This document shows, one piece after another, positions 1-8,547 of a DNA stretch of 64,000 nt. Position numbers and translations under genes: made by a program. The number at the start of each line of letters is the position of its first letter. Within the stretch, counting starts at the first letter, position 1. The notes beneath the pieces were generated by a model. It worked only from the letters and a program-made list of their open reading frames with translations, was not told where the DNA came from and searched no databases. Origin of the DNA: Streptococcus oralis (GTDB taxonomy: Bacteria; Bacillota; Bacilli; Lactobacillales; Streptococcaceae); contig NZ_CP066059.1 in assembly GCF_016127915.1 (NCBI RefSeq), positions 62,001 to 126,000 on the forward strand, written 5' to 3'.

Positions 1-662
1 ACTGCCATGGTAAGAAGTCCGATACAGAGGTTACGGATCATAGCTGTTTTCGTAGGAGCCTTACCTAGTTTAGCACTGGTATAGCCAGTGACGAGAAGGG
101 AAAGGGCCACGATAAAGACAGTAGCAGGAATGCGATAGTCATTTGGAAAGATAGTGATAGAAAGCATAGGAGGAAGACTTCCCAGTACAAAGGCGATAAA
201 GCTAGAGATCGCAGCATGCCAAGGATTGGTAAATTCTTCGTACTCGATACCGTATTTTTCCTCAACCAAGGCTTTCAGTGGATTTTTTAAAAAGGCCTTG
301 TTGGTCAAGAGTTGGGCGGACGTTTCACACTCACCATTTTGAAGGTAAGCCACATAGAGGGATTGTTTTGCAGATTCGATGTCTTTATCCAAGAGCAACT
401 GTTCTCTGGCAACAGCGGCTTCTTCCGTGTCTTTTTGAGTGGATACAGAGACATATTCGCCACCAGCCATAGAAAAAGCACCAGCGAGGATAGCAGCCAA
501 ACCTGATAAAAAGATAATCCAGATACTGCTTGTCGCACTGGCAACACCGATAACGACTCCAGCGATGGAAATAATCCCATCATTGGCTCCCAGAACACCT
601 GCGCGTAGGATATTGAGTCGTCCTGCAAAGTTTGCATCAATTTCATGTTTTATTTCAGTCAT
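1..662 (-). CDS. VIT/CCC1-family (nodulin-like) membrane transporter, C-terminus cut by window edge
   Basis: Read on the minus strand, an open frame of about 220 codons runs off the left edge. It starts MTEIKHEIDANFAGRLN, then has the VIT-family motif GANDGIISIAGVVIGVA at about residues 24-40 and AGAFSMAGGEYVSVSTQKD at about 60-78. A soluble loop of about 70 residues follows, and then further hydrophobic segments. The family (plant VIT1 / yeast CCC1) moves Fe2+ or Mn2+ across membranes; the substrate here is inferred. Family members are about 230 residues, so little is missing. Two ATGs lie 6 bases apart; the one at 662 sits 6 bases after an AAGGAG ribosome site and is preferred over 668. Confidence 0.85.
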   Translation of the reverse strand, partial: MTEIKHEIDANFAGRLNILRAGVLGANDGIISIAGVVIGVASATSSIWIIFLSGLAAILAGAFSMAGGEYVSVSTQKDTEEAAVAREQLLLDKDIESAKQSLYVAYLQNGECETSAQLLTNKAFLKNPLKALVEEKYGIEYEEFTNPWHAAISSFIAFVLGSLPPMLSITIFPNDYRIPATVFIVALSLLVTGYTSAKLGKAPTKTAMIRNLCIGLLTMA

Positions 663-681
663 AGTCATCTCCTTTCTCTCC

Positions 682-710
682 ATTATAGAGAAAAGAGTAG
701 GGGAATACAA
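682..710 (-). promoter_or_regulatory. Promoter of the VIT-family gene
   Basis: On the minus strand, TTGTAT (705-710), a 17-base spacer and TATAAT (682-687). The predicted start is near 675, about 13 bases before the ATG. Confidence 0.65.
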
Positions 711-821
711 ACTTTTTAAACTATCTGAAAAAAGTTCTACGATTCTAATTTTTAGGCCCTTTGAAGTTTCACCGAAAAAGTAGTGCTATCCTACTGTACT
801 GGACCTTTTTAAACTTATCTA

Positions 822-830
822 TGGTATAAT
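822..830 (+). promoter_or_regulatory. Extended -10 promoter of the HAD-HAD-ftsY unit
   Basis: TGGTATAAT at 822-830 is an extended -10 element. No good -35 hexamer is visible. It lies 37 bases before the first ATG, which has a GAAGGA ribosome site. Confidence 0.6.
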
Positions 831-867
831 AGAAGATAGATTTATCAATTGGAGAACGAAGGATTTT

Positions 868-1659
868 ATGATTAAACTTGTAGCAACCGATATGGATGGA
901 ACCTTTCTAGATGGAGAGGGTCGGTTTGATATGGAACGCCTCAAAAACGTACTTGTTTCCTACAAGGAAAAGGGGATTTATTTTGCTGTAGCTTCAGGTC
1001 GTGGTATTCTGTCCCTGAAAAAGTTGTTTGCGGATGTGCGTGATGAAGTGATTTTTATAGCTGAAAACGGGAGCTATGTTGAGTTTCATGGTGAGGATAT
1101 GTATGAGGCTACGATGTCTCGGGATTTTTACTTGAGCACTTTTGAAGCTTTAAAGAAATCACCATATTTTGATGAAAGAAAGATGCTCTTGACGGGGAAA
1201 AAAGCTTGTTATGTTTTGGACACAGTGGATGAAACTTATCTTAAGTTAAGTAGTCACTACAATGAAAATATTCAAAAAGTAGCGAGTTTGGAAGATATCA
1301 CGGATGAGATTTTTAAATTCACCACCAACTTTACAGAAGAAACGATAGAAGTTGGTGAGGCCTGGGTCAACGAAAATGTTCCTGGTGTGAAAGCCATGAC
1401 CACAGGTTTTGAGTCCATCGATATTGTCTTAGACTATGTTGATAAGGGTGTGGCTATTGTTGAGCTGGCAAAAAAACTTGGTCTAACCATGGATCAGGTT
1501 ATGGCGTTTGGCGATAATCTCAATGACCTTCATATGATGCAGGTTGTTGGGCACCCAATCGCTCCTGAAAATGCGCGACCAGAGATTTTAGAATTAGCAG
1601 AAGCAGTGATTGGCCACCATAAGGACCAATCAGTGATGGCTTATATGGAGGGCTTGTAA
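868..1659 (+). CDS. Cof-type HAD-IIB family phosphatase
   Basis: A 263-residue HAD-superfamily hydrolase of the Cof (IIB) type. The nucleophile motif DMDGT has D8 and D10, motif II is VASGRG at about 40, and the metal-binding motif IV is GDNLNDLHMM near residue 215. The cap domain lies between. Such enzymes dephosphorylate sugar phosphates, flavin or pyridoxal phosphates; the substrate cannot be read from sequence. The gene overlaps the next one by one base (TAATG), so translation is probably coupled. It has no signal peptide and should be cytosolic. Confidence 0.9.
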   Translation: MIKLVATDMDGTFLDGEGRFDMERLKNVLVSYKEKGIYFAVASGRGILSLKKLFADVRDEVIFIAENGSYVEFHGEDMYEATMSRDFYLSTFEALKKSPYFDERKMLLTGKKACYVLDTVDETYLKLSSHYNENIQKVASLEDITDEIFKFTTNFTEETIEVGEAWVNENVPGVKAMTTGFESIDIVLDYVDKGVAIVELAKKLGLTMDQVMAFGDNLNDLHMMQVVGHPIAPENARPEILELAEAVIGHHKDQSVMAYMEGL

Positions 1660-2477
1660 TGGCAGATATTAAATTGATTGCACTCGATTTAGATGGAACC
1701 TTGCTGACAACGGATAAAAAGCTGACAGATCGTACCAAGGCGGTCCTCAAAGCTGCGCGTGACCGTGGCATCAAGGTCGTTCTGACAACGGGACGTCCTC
1801 TGAAGGCTATGGATTTCTTTCTCCATGAGCTAGGGACTGATGGTCAGGAGGATGAGTACACCATCACCTTTAATGGTGGTCTAGTGCAAAAAAACACAGG
1901 AGGGATTCTCGATAAAACCGTCTTTTCAATCGACGATGTGGCACGCTTGTACGAGGAAACTGAAAAACTGAGATTACCGTTAGATGCCATTTCAGAAGGA
2001 ACCGTCTATCAAATCCAGTCTGACCAAGAAAGTCTCTATGCCAAGTTCAATCCAGCCCTGACCTTCGTACCTGTCGCTTTTGAAGATCTATCTAGTCAGA
2101 TGACATATAATAAATGTGTGACTGCCTTTGCCCAAGAACCTTTGGATGCAGCGATTCAACAGATTTCTCCTGAATTGTTTGACCAATACGAAATCTTCAA
2201 ATCGCGTGAACTCTTATTGGAATGGTCGCCGAAAAATGTCCACAAGGCAACAGGGTTAGCGAAATTAATTAAACACTTAGGAATCGACCAAAGTCAAGTC
2301 ATGGCTTGTGGGGACGAGGCCAATGACCTTTCCATGATTGAGTGGGCAGGTCTGGGAGTTGCCATGCAAAATGCAGTTCCAGCAGTTAAGGCAGTTGCCA
2401 ATGTCATTACCCCGATGACCAACGACGAGGAAGCCGTTGCCTGGGCTATCGAAGAATACGTGCTAAAGGAGAACTAG
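1659..2477 (+). CDS. Second Cof-type HAD-IIB family phosphatase
   Basis: A 272-residue paralogue of the preceding gene, with DLDGT (D10, D12), TTGRP near 45, and GDEANDLSMI near residue 223. Its best guess is a cytosolic sugar-phosphatase of the YidA/Cof group; the substrate is unknown. It lies between another HAD gene and ftsY with only 3 bases to ftsY, and the ftsY ribosome site (AAAGGAG) lies inside its last codons. The two HAD genes and ftsY therefore look like one operon. Confidence 0.9.
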   Translation: MADIKLIALDLDGTLLTTDKKLTDRTKAVLKAARDRGIKVVLTTGRPLKAMDFFLHELGTDGQEDEYTITFNGGLVQKNTGGILDKTVFSIDDVARLYEETEKLRLPLDAISEGTVYQIQSDQESLYAKFNPALTFVPVAFEDLSSQMTYNKCVTAFAQEPLDAAIQQISPELFDQYEIFKSRELLLEWSPKNVHKATGLAKLIKHLGIDQSQVMACGDEANDLSMIEWAGLGVAMQNAVPAVKAVANVITPMTNDEEAVAWAIEEYVLKEN

Positions 2478-2480
2478 AAT

Positions 2481-3782
2481 ATGGGATTGTTTGACCGTCT
2501 ATTCGGGAAAAAAGAAGAGCCGAAAATCGAAGATATTGTAAAAGAAGCACTGGAAAATCTTGATTTGTCAGAAGAGGTTGAAGAAAACCAAACGGCAGTC
2601 GAAGAAGCTGCTCAGGAAGAGACAACAAAAGACAAAGTGGAAGAAACACCTGCTCAAGAAGAAATTCCTCAGACTTTGACAGAAGAAGTTATTGAACCAG
2701 AAGCAGTCGAAGAAACTGCTCAGGAAGATCTTGAGCTAGAAGCTGATGAACTGGAACGATTCAAAGAGCCAGAAGAAATTTTAGAAGAAGAGAACCAAGA
2801 AACTGAAGAAGAGCTAACTTCAGAAGTAGTAGAAGAAGAACTTCCTCAGGTTGAAGAAACCGTACAGGAAAAATATGACCGCAGTCTCAAGAAAACCCGT
2901 ACAGGATTCGGTGCTCGTTTGAATGCCTTCTTTGCCAACTTCCGTTCTGTTGATGAAGAATTCTTTGAAGAATTGGAAGAACTGCTCATCATGAGCGACG
3001 TCGGTGTGCAAGTCGCTTCAAACTTAACAGAAGAACTACGCTATGAAGCTAAACTCGAAAATGCTAAGAAACCTGATGCACTTCGTCGTGTCATTATCGA
3101 AAAATTGGTTGAGCTCTACGAAAAGGATGGCAACTACGATGAACAAATCCATTTCCAAGATGGTTTGACCGTCATGCTCTTTGTCGGAGTCAATGGTGTT
3201 GGGAAAACAACTTCTATCGGAAAATTGGCTCATCGCTACAAACAAGCTGGCAAGAAAGTCATGCTGGTTGCGGCAGATACCTTCCGTGCGGGTGCTGTGG
3301 CCCAGCTAGCTGAATGGGGTCGACGTGTGGATGTTCCGGTTGTGACGGGGCCTGAAAAGGCTGATCCAGCAAGTGTGGTCTTTGATGGTATGGAACGCGC
3401 CGTAGCCGAAGGGATTGATATTCTCATGATTGATACAGCAGGTCGTTTGCAAAACAAGGACAACCTTATGGCCGAGTTGGAAAAGATTGGTCGCATTATC
3501 AAACGTGTCGTTCCTGAAGCACCTCATGAAACCTTCCTGGCACTCGATGCTTCAACTGGACAGAACGCCTTGGTACAAGCTAAGGAATTTTCGAAGATAA
3601 CACCATTGACTGGTATTGTTTTGACAAAAATTGACGGAACTGCTCGCGGTGGTGTCGTTCTGGCTATCCGAGAGGAACTCAATATCCCTGTAAAATTGAT
3701 TGGTTTCGGTGAAAAAATCGATGATATTGGTGAGTTCAACTCAGAAAACTTTATGAAAGGTCTCTTAGAGGGCTTGATTTAA
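2481..3782 (+). CDS. ftsY: Signal recognition particle receptor FtsY
   Basis: A 433-residue SRP-receptor GTPase that docks SRP-ribosome complexes at the membrane during co-translational insertion. Residues about 12-130 are an extremely Glu-rich acidic (A) region. The N domain follows, and then the G domain with P-loop GVNGVGKTTS at about 237, DTAGR near 317, and TKIDGTARGG near 380. The C-terminal amphipathic end is present (GEFNSENFMKGLLEGLI). It is longer than minimal FtsY because of the acidic extension. It is the last gene of the HAD-HAD-ftsY unit and converges on zwf across a shared terminator. Confidence 0.97.
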   Translation: MGLFDRLFGKKEEPKIEDIVKEALENLDLSEEVEENQTAVEEAAQEETTKDKVEETPAQEEIPQTLTEEVIEPEAVEETAQEDLELEADELERFKEPEEILEEENQETEEELTSEVVEEELPQVEETVQEKYDRSLKKTRTGFGARLNAFFANFRSVDEEFFEELEELLIMSDVGVQVASNLTEELRYEAKLENAKKPDALRRVIIEKLVELYEKDGNYDEQIHFQDGLTVMLFVGVNGVGKTTSIGKLAHRYKQAGKKVMLVAADTFRAGAVAQLAEWGRRVDVPVVTGPEKADPASVVFDGMERAVAEGIDILMIDTAGRLQNKDNLMAELEKIGRIIKRVVPEAPHETFLALDASTGQNALVQAKEFSKITPLTGIVLTKIDGTARGGVVLAIREELNIPVKLIGFGEKIDDIGEFNSENFMKGLLEGLI

Positions 3783-3790
3783 TACAAAAT

Positions 3791-3824
3791 AAATATCCTG
3801 CAAGTCATCTTGCAGGATATTTTT
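3791..3824. terminator. Bidirectional terminator between ftsY and zwf
   Basis: A perfect 14-base inverted repeat (3791-3804 with 3809-3822, loop TCAT) ends in a T tract on the plus strand. It lies between convergent ftsY and zwf, ending 2 bases before the zwf stop. Confidence 0.85.
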
Positions 3825-3825
3825 A

Positions 3826-5313
3826 CTATTCTAAACGGCCATCTTCACGATAGGCGATATCTGGTTGCCAGGTCCATTTGGCTCCATACTTTTCAAGTAA
3901 GTCAAAGCTAGCTTGAGGTCCCATACTTCCGGCTTTATAGTCATGAAGTGGGGCGCCATTTTCAGCCCAGAGTTCTTCGATACGGTCAATCAATTTCCAC
4001 GAAGCACTTACCTCATCCCAGTGGCTAAAGTTGGTAGAGTTGTTATTCAAGACATCGTAGATTAATTTCTCGTATGGGTCTGGTGAGGCCCCAGTAGCAG
4101 TAGCATCTGTACGGTAATCCAGAGAGCTTGGTGCCAGGTTAAATTCTTCACCGACTTGCTTCCCATTTAGGCTAAGAGAGAATCCTTCAGTTGGTTGGAT
4201 ATAGATGGTCAAGATATTTGGCGCCAAAGGCTCGCCGAAGATTGAGTCCATTTGCTTAAAGACGATATTGACATGAGTTCCTTTTTCTGTCAGGCGTTTC
4301 CCTGTACGGAAGAAGAAGGGAACACCACGGAAGCGATCGCTGTCTACAAAGAAGGCACCAGATGCAAAGGTTTCTGTTGTAGATTCAGGATCGACATTTG
4401 GCTCGCTTCGATAGGAGATGTATTTCATGCCATCGATTTTACCAGAGCGATATTGACCACGGATAAACTGTTCTTTCAATTCTTCCTCAGTTGGATGATA
4501 GAGGTTTTTAAAGACTTTTATCTTTTCAGCACGAATCTCATCCTTTGTAAAGCTAGCTGGTTTGTCCATGGCTAGAAGAGAAAGGAGTTGGAGTGTATGG
4601 TTTTGCACCATATCACGAAGAGCACCAGATTGATCATAGTAGCCACCGCGTTCCTCAACACCCAAACGTTCCGCAAAGGTAATCTGAACATTATCGATGT
4701 GTTCGCGATTCCAAACATTCTCAAAAATCATGTTGGCAAAACGAATAGCAAAGATACTCTGAATCATTTCTTTACCTAGGTAATGGTCAATACGGTAGAT
4801 TTGCTCCTCATCAAAGGCTGCAAGGAGATCTTCATTGAGTTTGCTAGCTGTTTCGTAGTCTGTACCAAATGGTTTCTCAACGATCAAGCGCTCAAAACCT
4901 TTGCCATCGACAATGTTTTCAGATTTGAGGTGCTTGGCAATGGTTCCAAAGAACTGAGGTGCCATAGACAAGAAGAAGAGCTTATTGTGTTCAGCTTGGT
5001 ATTTTTCATTGAGCTCAGCTTGTAATTGGCGCAAAGCAATGTAATGTTCCGTATCATTCACATCATGGCTTTGATAGTAGAAGTGGCTAGCAAATTCTTG
5101 GGCTTGCTCGGTACTATCTGCCAAATCAAGGATGGACTCGACAACTACAGATTCAAAATATTCCTTACTCCAAGGTCTACGAGCTGTTCCGATAACTGCA
5201 AAATGTTCAGAGAGATTGCCTGATTTATAGAGTCTGAAAAGGGAAGGGTAGAGTTTGCGTTTAGCTAAATCTCCACTCGCACCGAAAATTGTAACAATAA
5301 CCTTTGATGACAT
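3826..5313 (-). CDS. zwf: Glucose-6-phosphate 1-dehydrogenase
   Basis: A 495-residue enzyme that oxidises glucose-6-phosphate to 6-phosphogluconolactone with NADP+, the entry of the oxidative pentose phosphate pathway. The coenzyme motif GASGDLAKRK lies at about 10-19, and the active-site signature RIDHYLGKEM at about 175-184. Length is normal for the family. It follows glnQ on the same strand, separated by a hairpin terminator and its own promoter. In pneumococcus zwf is reported to be co-regulated with glnPQ by GlnR, which the layout here permits if some transcripts read through the terminator. Confidence 0.97.
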   Translation of the reverse strand: MSSKVIVTIFGASGDLAKRKLYPSLFRLYKSGNLSEHFAVIGTARRPWSKEYFESVVVESILDLADSTEQAQEFASHFYYQSHDVNDTEHYIALRQLQAELNEKYQAEHNKLFFLSMAPQFFGTIAKHLKSENIVDGKGFERLIVEKPFGTDYETASKLNEDLLAAFDEEQIYRIDHYLGKEMIQSIFAIRFANMIFENVWNREHIDNVQITFAERLGVEERGGYYDQSGALRDMVQNHTLQLLSLLAMDKPASFTKDEIRAEKIKVFKNLYHPTEEELKEQFIRGQYRSGKIDGMKYISYRSEPNVDPESTTETFASGAFFVDSDRFRGVPFFFRTGKRLTEKGTHVNIVFKQMDSIFGEPLAPNILTIYIQPTEGFSLSLNGKQVGEEFNLAPSSLDYRTDATATGASPDPYEKLIYDVLNNNSTNFSHWDEVSASWKLIDRIEELWAENGAPLHDYKAGSMGPQASFDLLEKYGAKWTWQPDIAYREDGRLE

Positions 5314-5383
5314 CTAGCTACCTAATTTCTATATTTTTTCCTAGTTGGACTAGGGATGAGATTTTCTCATTGTCATAGCTTTT

Positions 5384-5411
5384 ATTTTATCATAATTTTC
5401 AAAAAAATCAA
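5384..5411 (-). promoter_or_regulatory. Promoter of zwf
   Basis: On the minus strand, TTGATT (5406-5411), a 16-base spacer and TAAAAT (5384-5389) preceded by TGA (extended -10). The predicted leader of about 64 bases holds two small inverted repeats at 5340-5372. Confidence 0.55.
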
Positions 5412-5426
5412 AAATCCAATACGCAA

Positions 5427-5457
5427 TTAAAAAAGTGTAAGGAGAACCTCACACTTT
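5427..5457 (-). terminator. Terminator after glnQ
   Basis: On the minus strand an 11-base stem (5447-5457 with 5432-5442, one G-U pair, loop of 4) is followed by a T run at 5429-5434. It begins 4 bases after the glnQ stop. Confidence 0.75.
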
Positions 5458-5461
5458 CGTT

Positions 5462-6202
5462 TTATACGTTTAAGACCTTGTCCAAAAATTCTTTTAGACG
5501 AGGGTGTTGCGGATTATCAAAGATTTGATCTGGTGTCCCATCTTCCAGGAATTCACCATCAGCCGTAAAGATAACACGGTTGGCTACCTGACGAGCAAAT
5601 CCCATCTCATGGGTTACGATAATCATAGTCATGCCTTGCTCTGCTAATTCCTTCATAACGTTTAGTACATCTCCGACCATCTCAGGGTCAAGAGCGGAAG
5701 TTGGTTCATCAAAGAGCATGATATCAGGATTCATGGCAAGTCCACGAGCGATAGCGACACGCTGTTTCTGACCACCTGAAAGGCTATCTGGGTTGGCATT
5801 AGCTTTATCTGCTAGTCCTACCTTTTCAAGCAGCTCCATCCCCAATTTTTCAGCTTCTTCTTTGGTCATCCGTTTGTGTTCAATAGGTGCAAAAGTGATA
5901 TTTTCTAGGACGGACATGTGTGGGAAGAGGTTGAAGTGTTGGAAGACCATTCCCACGTTTTCGCGAACATGATCGACATTGGTTGATTTTTCAGTCAGAT
6001 CATAACCATTTACTGTGATGTGGCCACTCGTTACCTCCTCGAGGAGGTTAAGGCTACGGAGGAAGGTCGATTTACCAGAACCAGAAGGACCGATGATACA
6101 GACAACATCTCCTTCATAGAATTTAGTCGTAATGCCTTTTAAAACTTCGTTTTTTCCATAATACTTATGCAAATCATTTACATCAATTTTTAGTTTTGCC
6201 AT
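5462..6202 (-). CDS. glnQ: Amino-acid (glutamine) ABC transporter ATP-binding protein
   Basis: A 246-residue ABC ATPase of the polar-amino-acid family. Walker A is GPSGSGKST at about 38-46, the signature is [13 protein letters not shown] near 141, and Walker B with D-loop is [10 protein letters not shown] near 166. It powers the permease encoded immediately upstream. The two genes overlap by one base (TAATG), which indicates translational coupling. The glutamine/glutamate substrate is inferred from the fused-receptor architecture of its partner and the GlnR operator in front of the operon. Confidence 0.93.
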   Translation of the reverse strand: MAKLKIDVNDLHKYYGKNEVLKGITTKFYEGDVVCIIGPSGSGKSTFLRSLNLLEEVTSGHITVNGYDLTEKSTNVDHVRENVGMVFQHFNLFPHMSVLENITFAPIEHKRMTKEEAEKLGMELLEKVGLADKANANPDSLSGGQKQRVAIARGLAMNPDIMLFDEPTSALDPEMVGDVLNVMKELAEQGMTMIIVTHEMGFARQVANRVIFTADGEFLEDGTPDQIFDNPQHPRLKEFLDKVLNV

Positions 6203-8367
6203 TAACGAATCCTCTTTTCTAAGCGTTTCGCTAGTCTAGTCAAAAGCGTGATAATTACAAGATAGAAGATAGCAAGGATTGCATACATCTTGAAACTTTG
6301 GTAGTTACGGGCGATGATGATCTTACCAGTTTGGAAAAGTTCAACCAAACCGATAGCAGACACGATGGTTGTATCTTTAAGAGCGATAACGAATTGGTTG
6401 ACGAAGTTTGGCAACATCAATTTAGTCGCTTGTGGCAAGATAATCTTACGCATGGTTTTTCCATAAGAGATACCTAGACTGCGGCTGGCTTCCATTTGAC
6501 CAACTGGAACGGCTTGGATCCCACCACGAACAATTTCAGCGATATAAGCAGCTGCATTGAGTGAGAGGGCGATAGTACCAGCTACAAAGTCGTTAATTGG
6601 ACTTTGTTGGCCTGTGATGGACTCGATGAAGTTTGGAATTCCCCAGAAGATAAAGGCTGCAAGAATCATCAATGGAATACCGCGGATAACGTCAACGAAA
6701 ATCTCAGAGATCAGACGAAGAGATTTGTATGGGCTAACGCTAAACATACCAAAGATAATACCGATGACAATGGCAATTGCAAATGAGATAAGCGCTAGAG
6801 CAAGAGTGATTCCAAGTCCACTAAGAAGTTGTTTGTAGTTGTTTTGAAGCAAGCCCCAGATAGTTGTTTCGTCAACTGTACTTGTAGAGTCAGTTGAAGT
6901 TTCGCTAGCTAGATACTTGTCAAGAATTTTTTGGAATTCTCCGTTAGCTTTGAGGTTGGCAAGTCCATTATTGAACATCTGGATCAATTCTGGATTTGTA
7001 CCTTTTTTAACCGCAAAGGCTGTTTCACCGATTGGAGTTCCAGCGATTGGCGTTTTCAATTTTTGCCCTTGACTGATAGAATACTTGAGAACTGGCTCAT
7101 CATCCATCACAGCATCGATAGATCCAGTGTTCAGACTGTCATACATAGAAGCCCCATCTGCAAAGGTTTTAATCTTATAGCCGTATTTGCTTTGGTTTTC
7201 AGTAAGGAACGTTTGAGAAGCAGTCCCGTTTTTAACACCAACAGTTTTATTCTTGAGGTCTTCATAAGAAGCGATGGTGCTTGATTCTTTCACACCGAGA
7301 ATCGTATTTGCTGTGTAGTATGATTCTGAGAAGTCGAAGGTTTCCTTACGAGCATCTGTTACAGACATACCAGCAATGATACCATCTGCTTGTCCAGCTT
7401 GAACAGCGCTGATTGCTGCATCAAATCCTGGGTTGGTAATTTCAATTTCAAAACCTTGGTCTTTAGCAATAGCCTTGATGAGGTCCATATCAATACCGGT
7501 GTATTGATTACTTGAATTTTGAAAAACGAATGGGGCGAAAGATGAGTCGCTGGCAATAATGTACTTGTTTTTCACGGGAGTAGCTTTTTGCCCAGCAGAA
7601 GTAGTTGTCGTTGGGGTTGCCGTTGTTGTAGAAGCTGTCCATTTTTGGATGATTTGCTCCAAGCTACCATCCTTCTTCATTTGTGCTAAAGCTTCGTTAA
7701 ACTCGGTAACCAAGTGTTCATACTTGCTTCCTTTCTTGACACCAAAGGCAAAGCTTCCAACTGCCTCACCATCCATATTGATGCTGAGATCTTGTCCTTG
7801 GTTAATCGCATACTCAATAACAGGTTTATCATCCATGATGGCGTTCACAGCACCAGCACTTAAACTGTTATTCATCAAATCACCTGTATCAAAGGTTTTG
7901 ATAGAGAAACCGTATTTATCTTTGATACTTTCGAGGAAACGTTGAGCGGCAGTTCCGTTCTTAACTCCAACTGTTTTCCCGCTAAGTTCTTCATATTTGG
8001 TGATTTTATTTGCCTTTGTGGTAGCAATGACAACTTTTGTATCATAATAAGTATCAGACATGGTAAAGACATTTTCACGTTCTTTAGTTTTTGTCATACC
8101 TGCTATAATGGCATCTGCTTGACCTGACTGCACTGCATTTACAGCTGCATCAAAGCCAGGATAAGACATTTGGATGTTCCATCCTTTGATTTCTGCGACT
8201 TTATTGATAATATCAACATCAATCCCTTTATAGGTTTGATCTGAATCTTTAAACTCAAAAGGTGCGTAAGCTGTATCAGACACAATCTTAACAGTATCAG
8301 CTTTTGCCATACCTAGTGAGAAAATGGGAAATAAAATGAGCAAACATGCTAGTATTTTTTTCTTCAT
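6202..8367 (-). CDS. glnP: GlnP-type permease with two fused substrate-binding domains
   Basis: A 721-residue protein. It has an N-terminal signal sequence (residues 1-23, cleavage after AKA), two tandem SBP_bac_3 receptor domains (about 25-245 and 265-490) that both contain a YxGIDxDxI motif and GFDAA(V/I)xAVQ(S/A)[14 protein letters not shown] segments, and a C-terminal permease domain (about 505-721) with the EAA loop near [17 protein letters not shown]. This matches lactococcal GlnP, in which receptors are covalently joined to the translocator, giving four receptors per dimer. The two receptor domains are clear internal duplicates. Import of glutamine, glutamate or asparagine is expected. 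Confidence 0.95.
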   Translation of the reverse strand: MKKKILACLLILFPIFSLGMAKADTVKIVSDTAYAPFEFKDSDQTYKGIDVDIINKVAEIKGWNIQMSYPGFDAAVNAVQSGQADAIIAGMTKTKERENVFTMSDTYYDTKVVIATTKANKITKYEELSGKTVGVKNGTAAQRFLESIKDKYGFSIKTFDTGDLMNNSLSAGAVNAIMDDKPVIEYAINQGQDLSINMDGEAVGSFAFGVKKGSKYEHLVTEFNEALAQMKKDGSLEQIIQKWTASTTTATPTTTTSAGQKATPVKNKYIIASDSSFAPFVFQNSSNQYTGIDMDLIKAIAKDQGFEIEITNPGFDAAISAVQAGQADGIIAGMSVTDARKETFDFSESYYTANTILGVKESSTIASYEDLKNKTVGVKNGTASQTFLTENQSKYGYKIKTFADGASMYDSLNTGSIDAVMDDEPVLKYSISQGQKLKTPIAGTPIGETAFAVKKGTNPELIQMFNNGLANLKANGEFQKILDKYLASETSTDSTSTVDETTIWGLLQNNYKQLLSGLGITLALALISFAIAIVIGIIFGMFSVSPYKSLRLISEIFVDVIRGIPLMILAAFIFWGIPNFIESITGQQSPINDFVAGTIALSLNAAAYIAEIVRGGIQAVPVGQMEASRSLGISYGKTMRKIILPQATKLMLPNFVNQFVIALKDTTIVSAIGLVELFQTGKIIIARNYQSFKMYAILAIFYLVIITLLTRLAKRLEKRIR

Positions 8368-8396
8368 TTTTAGTCTCCTTTTCCGAATATTTTCCC

Positions 8397-8425
8397 ATTA
8401 TATCAGAAAATGAATGAAAAGGCAA
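8397..8425 (-). promoter_or_regulatory. Promoter of glnP-glnQ
   Basis: On the minus strand, TTGCCT (8420-8425), 17 bases, then TATAAT (8397-8402) preceded by TGA. This is a strong consensus-like promoter; the glnP ATG follows a good AAAAGGAG ribosome site. Confidence 0.75.
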
Positions 8426-8440
8426 ATTTTATGAATTTTA

Positions 8441-8457
8441 TGTAAGGAAATGTAACA
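8441..8457. promoter_or_regulatory. GlnR operator upstream of glnPQ
   Basis: TGTAAGGAAATGTAACA matches the GlnR consensus TGTNAN7TNACA at every defined position. It sits 16 bases upstream of the glnP -35, which suits repression by GlnR when glutamine is plentiful. GlnR control of glnPQ and zwf is established in pneumococcus. Confidence 0.8.
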
Positions 8458-8507
8458 TGAAATACTCGCTCTTATCAATTTAGAGTAGAGTCTGAAAAGT
8501 AAATTTA

Positions 8508-8516
8508 TGGTAAAAT
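8508..8516 (+). promoter_or_regulatory. Extended -10 promoter of uvrB
   Basis: TGGTAAAAT at 8508-8516 is an extended -10 without a clear -35. The uvrB ATG is 31 bases downstream. Confidence 0.55.
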
Positions 8517-8547
8517 AGAAGGATAGAAAAATGCAGATGAGGCAATC

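Noticed and set aside
305..646. Alternative reading frame of 113 codons on the minus strand inside the VIT gene
   Set aside because: It lies within the VIT frame, which carries clear family motifs; the alternative has no ribosome site and no recognisable domain.
8384..8412. CodY box at the glnP -10
   Set aside because: The resemblance to AATTTTCWGAAAATT has five mismatches; the GlnR site is far better supported.
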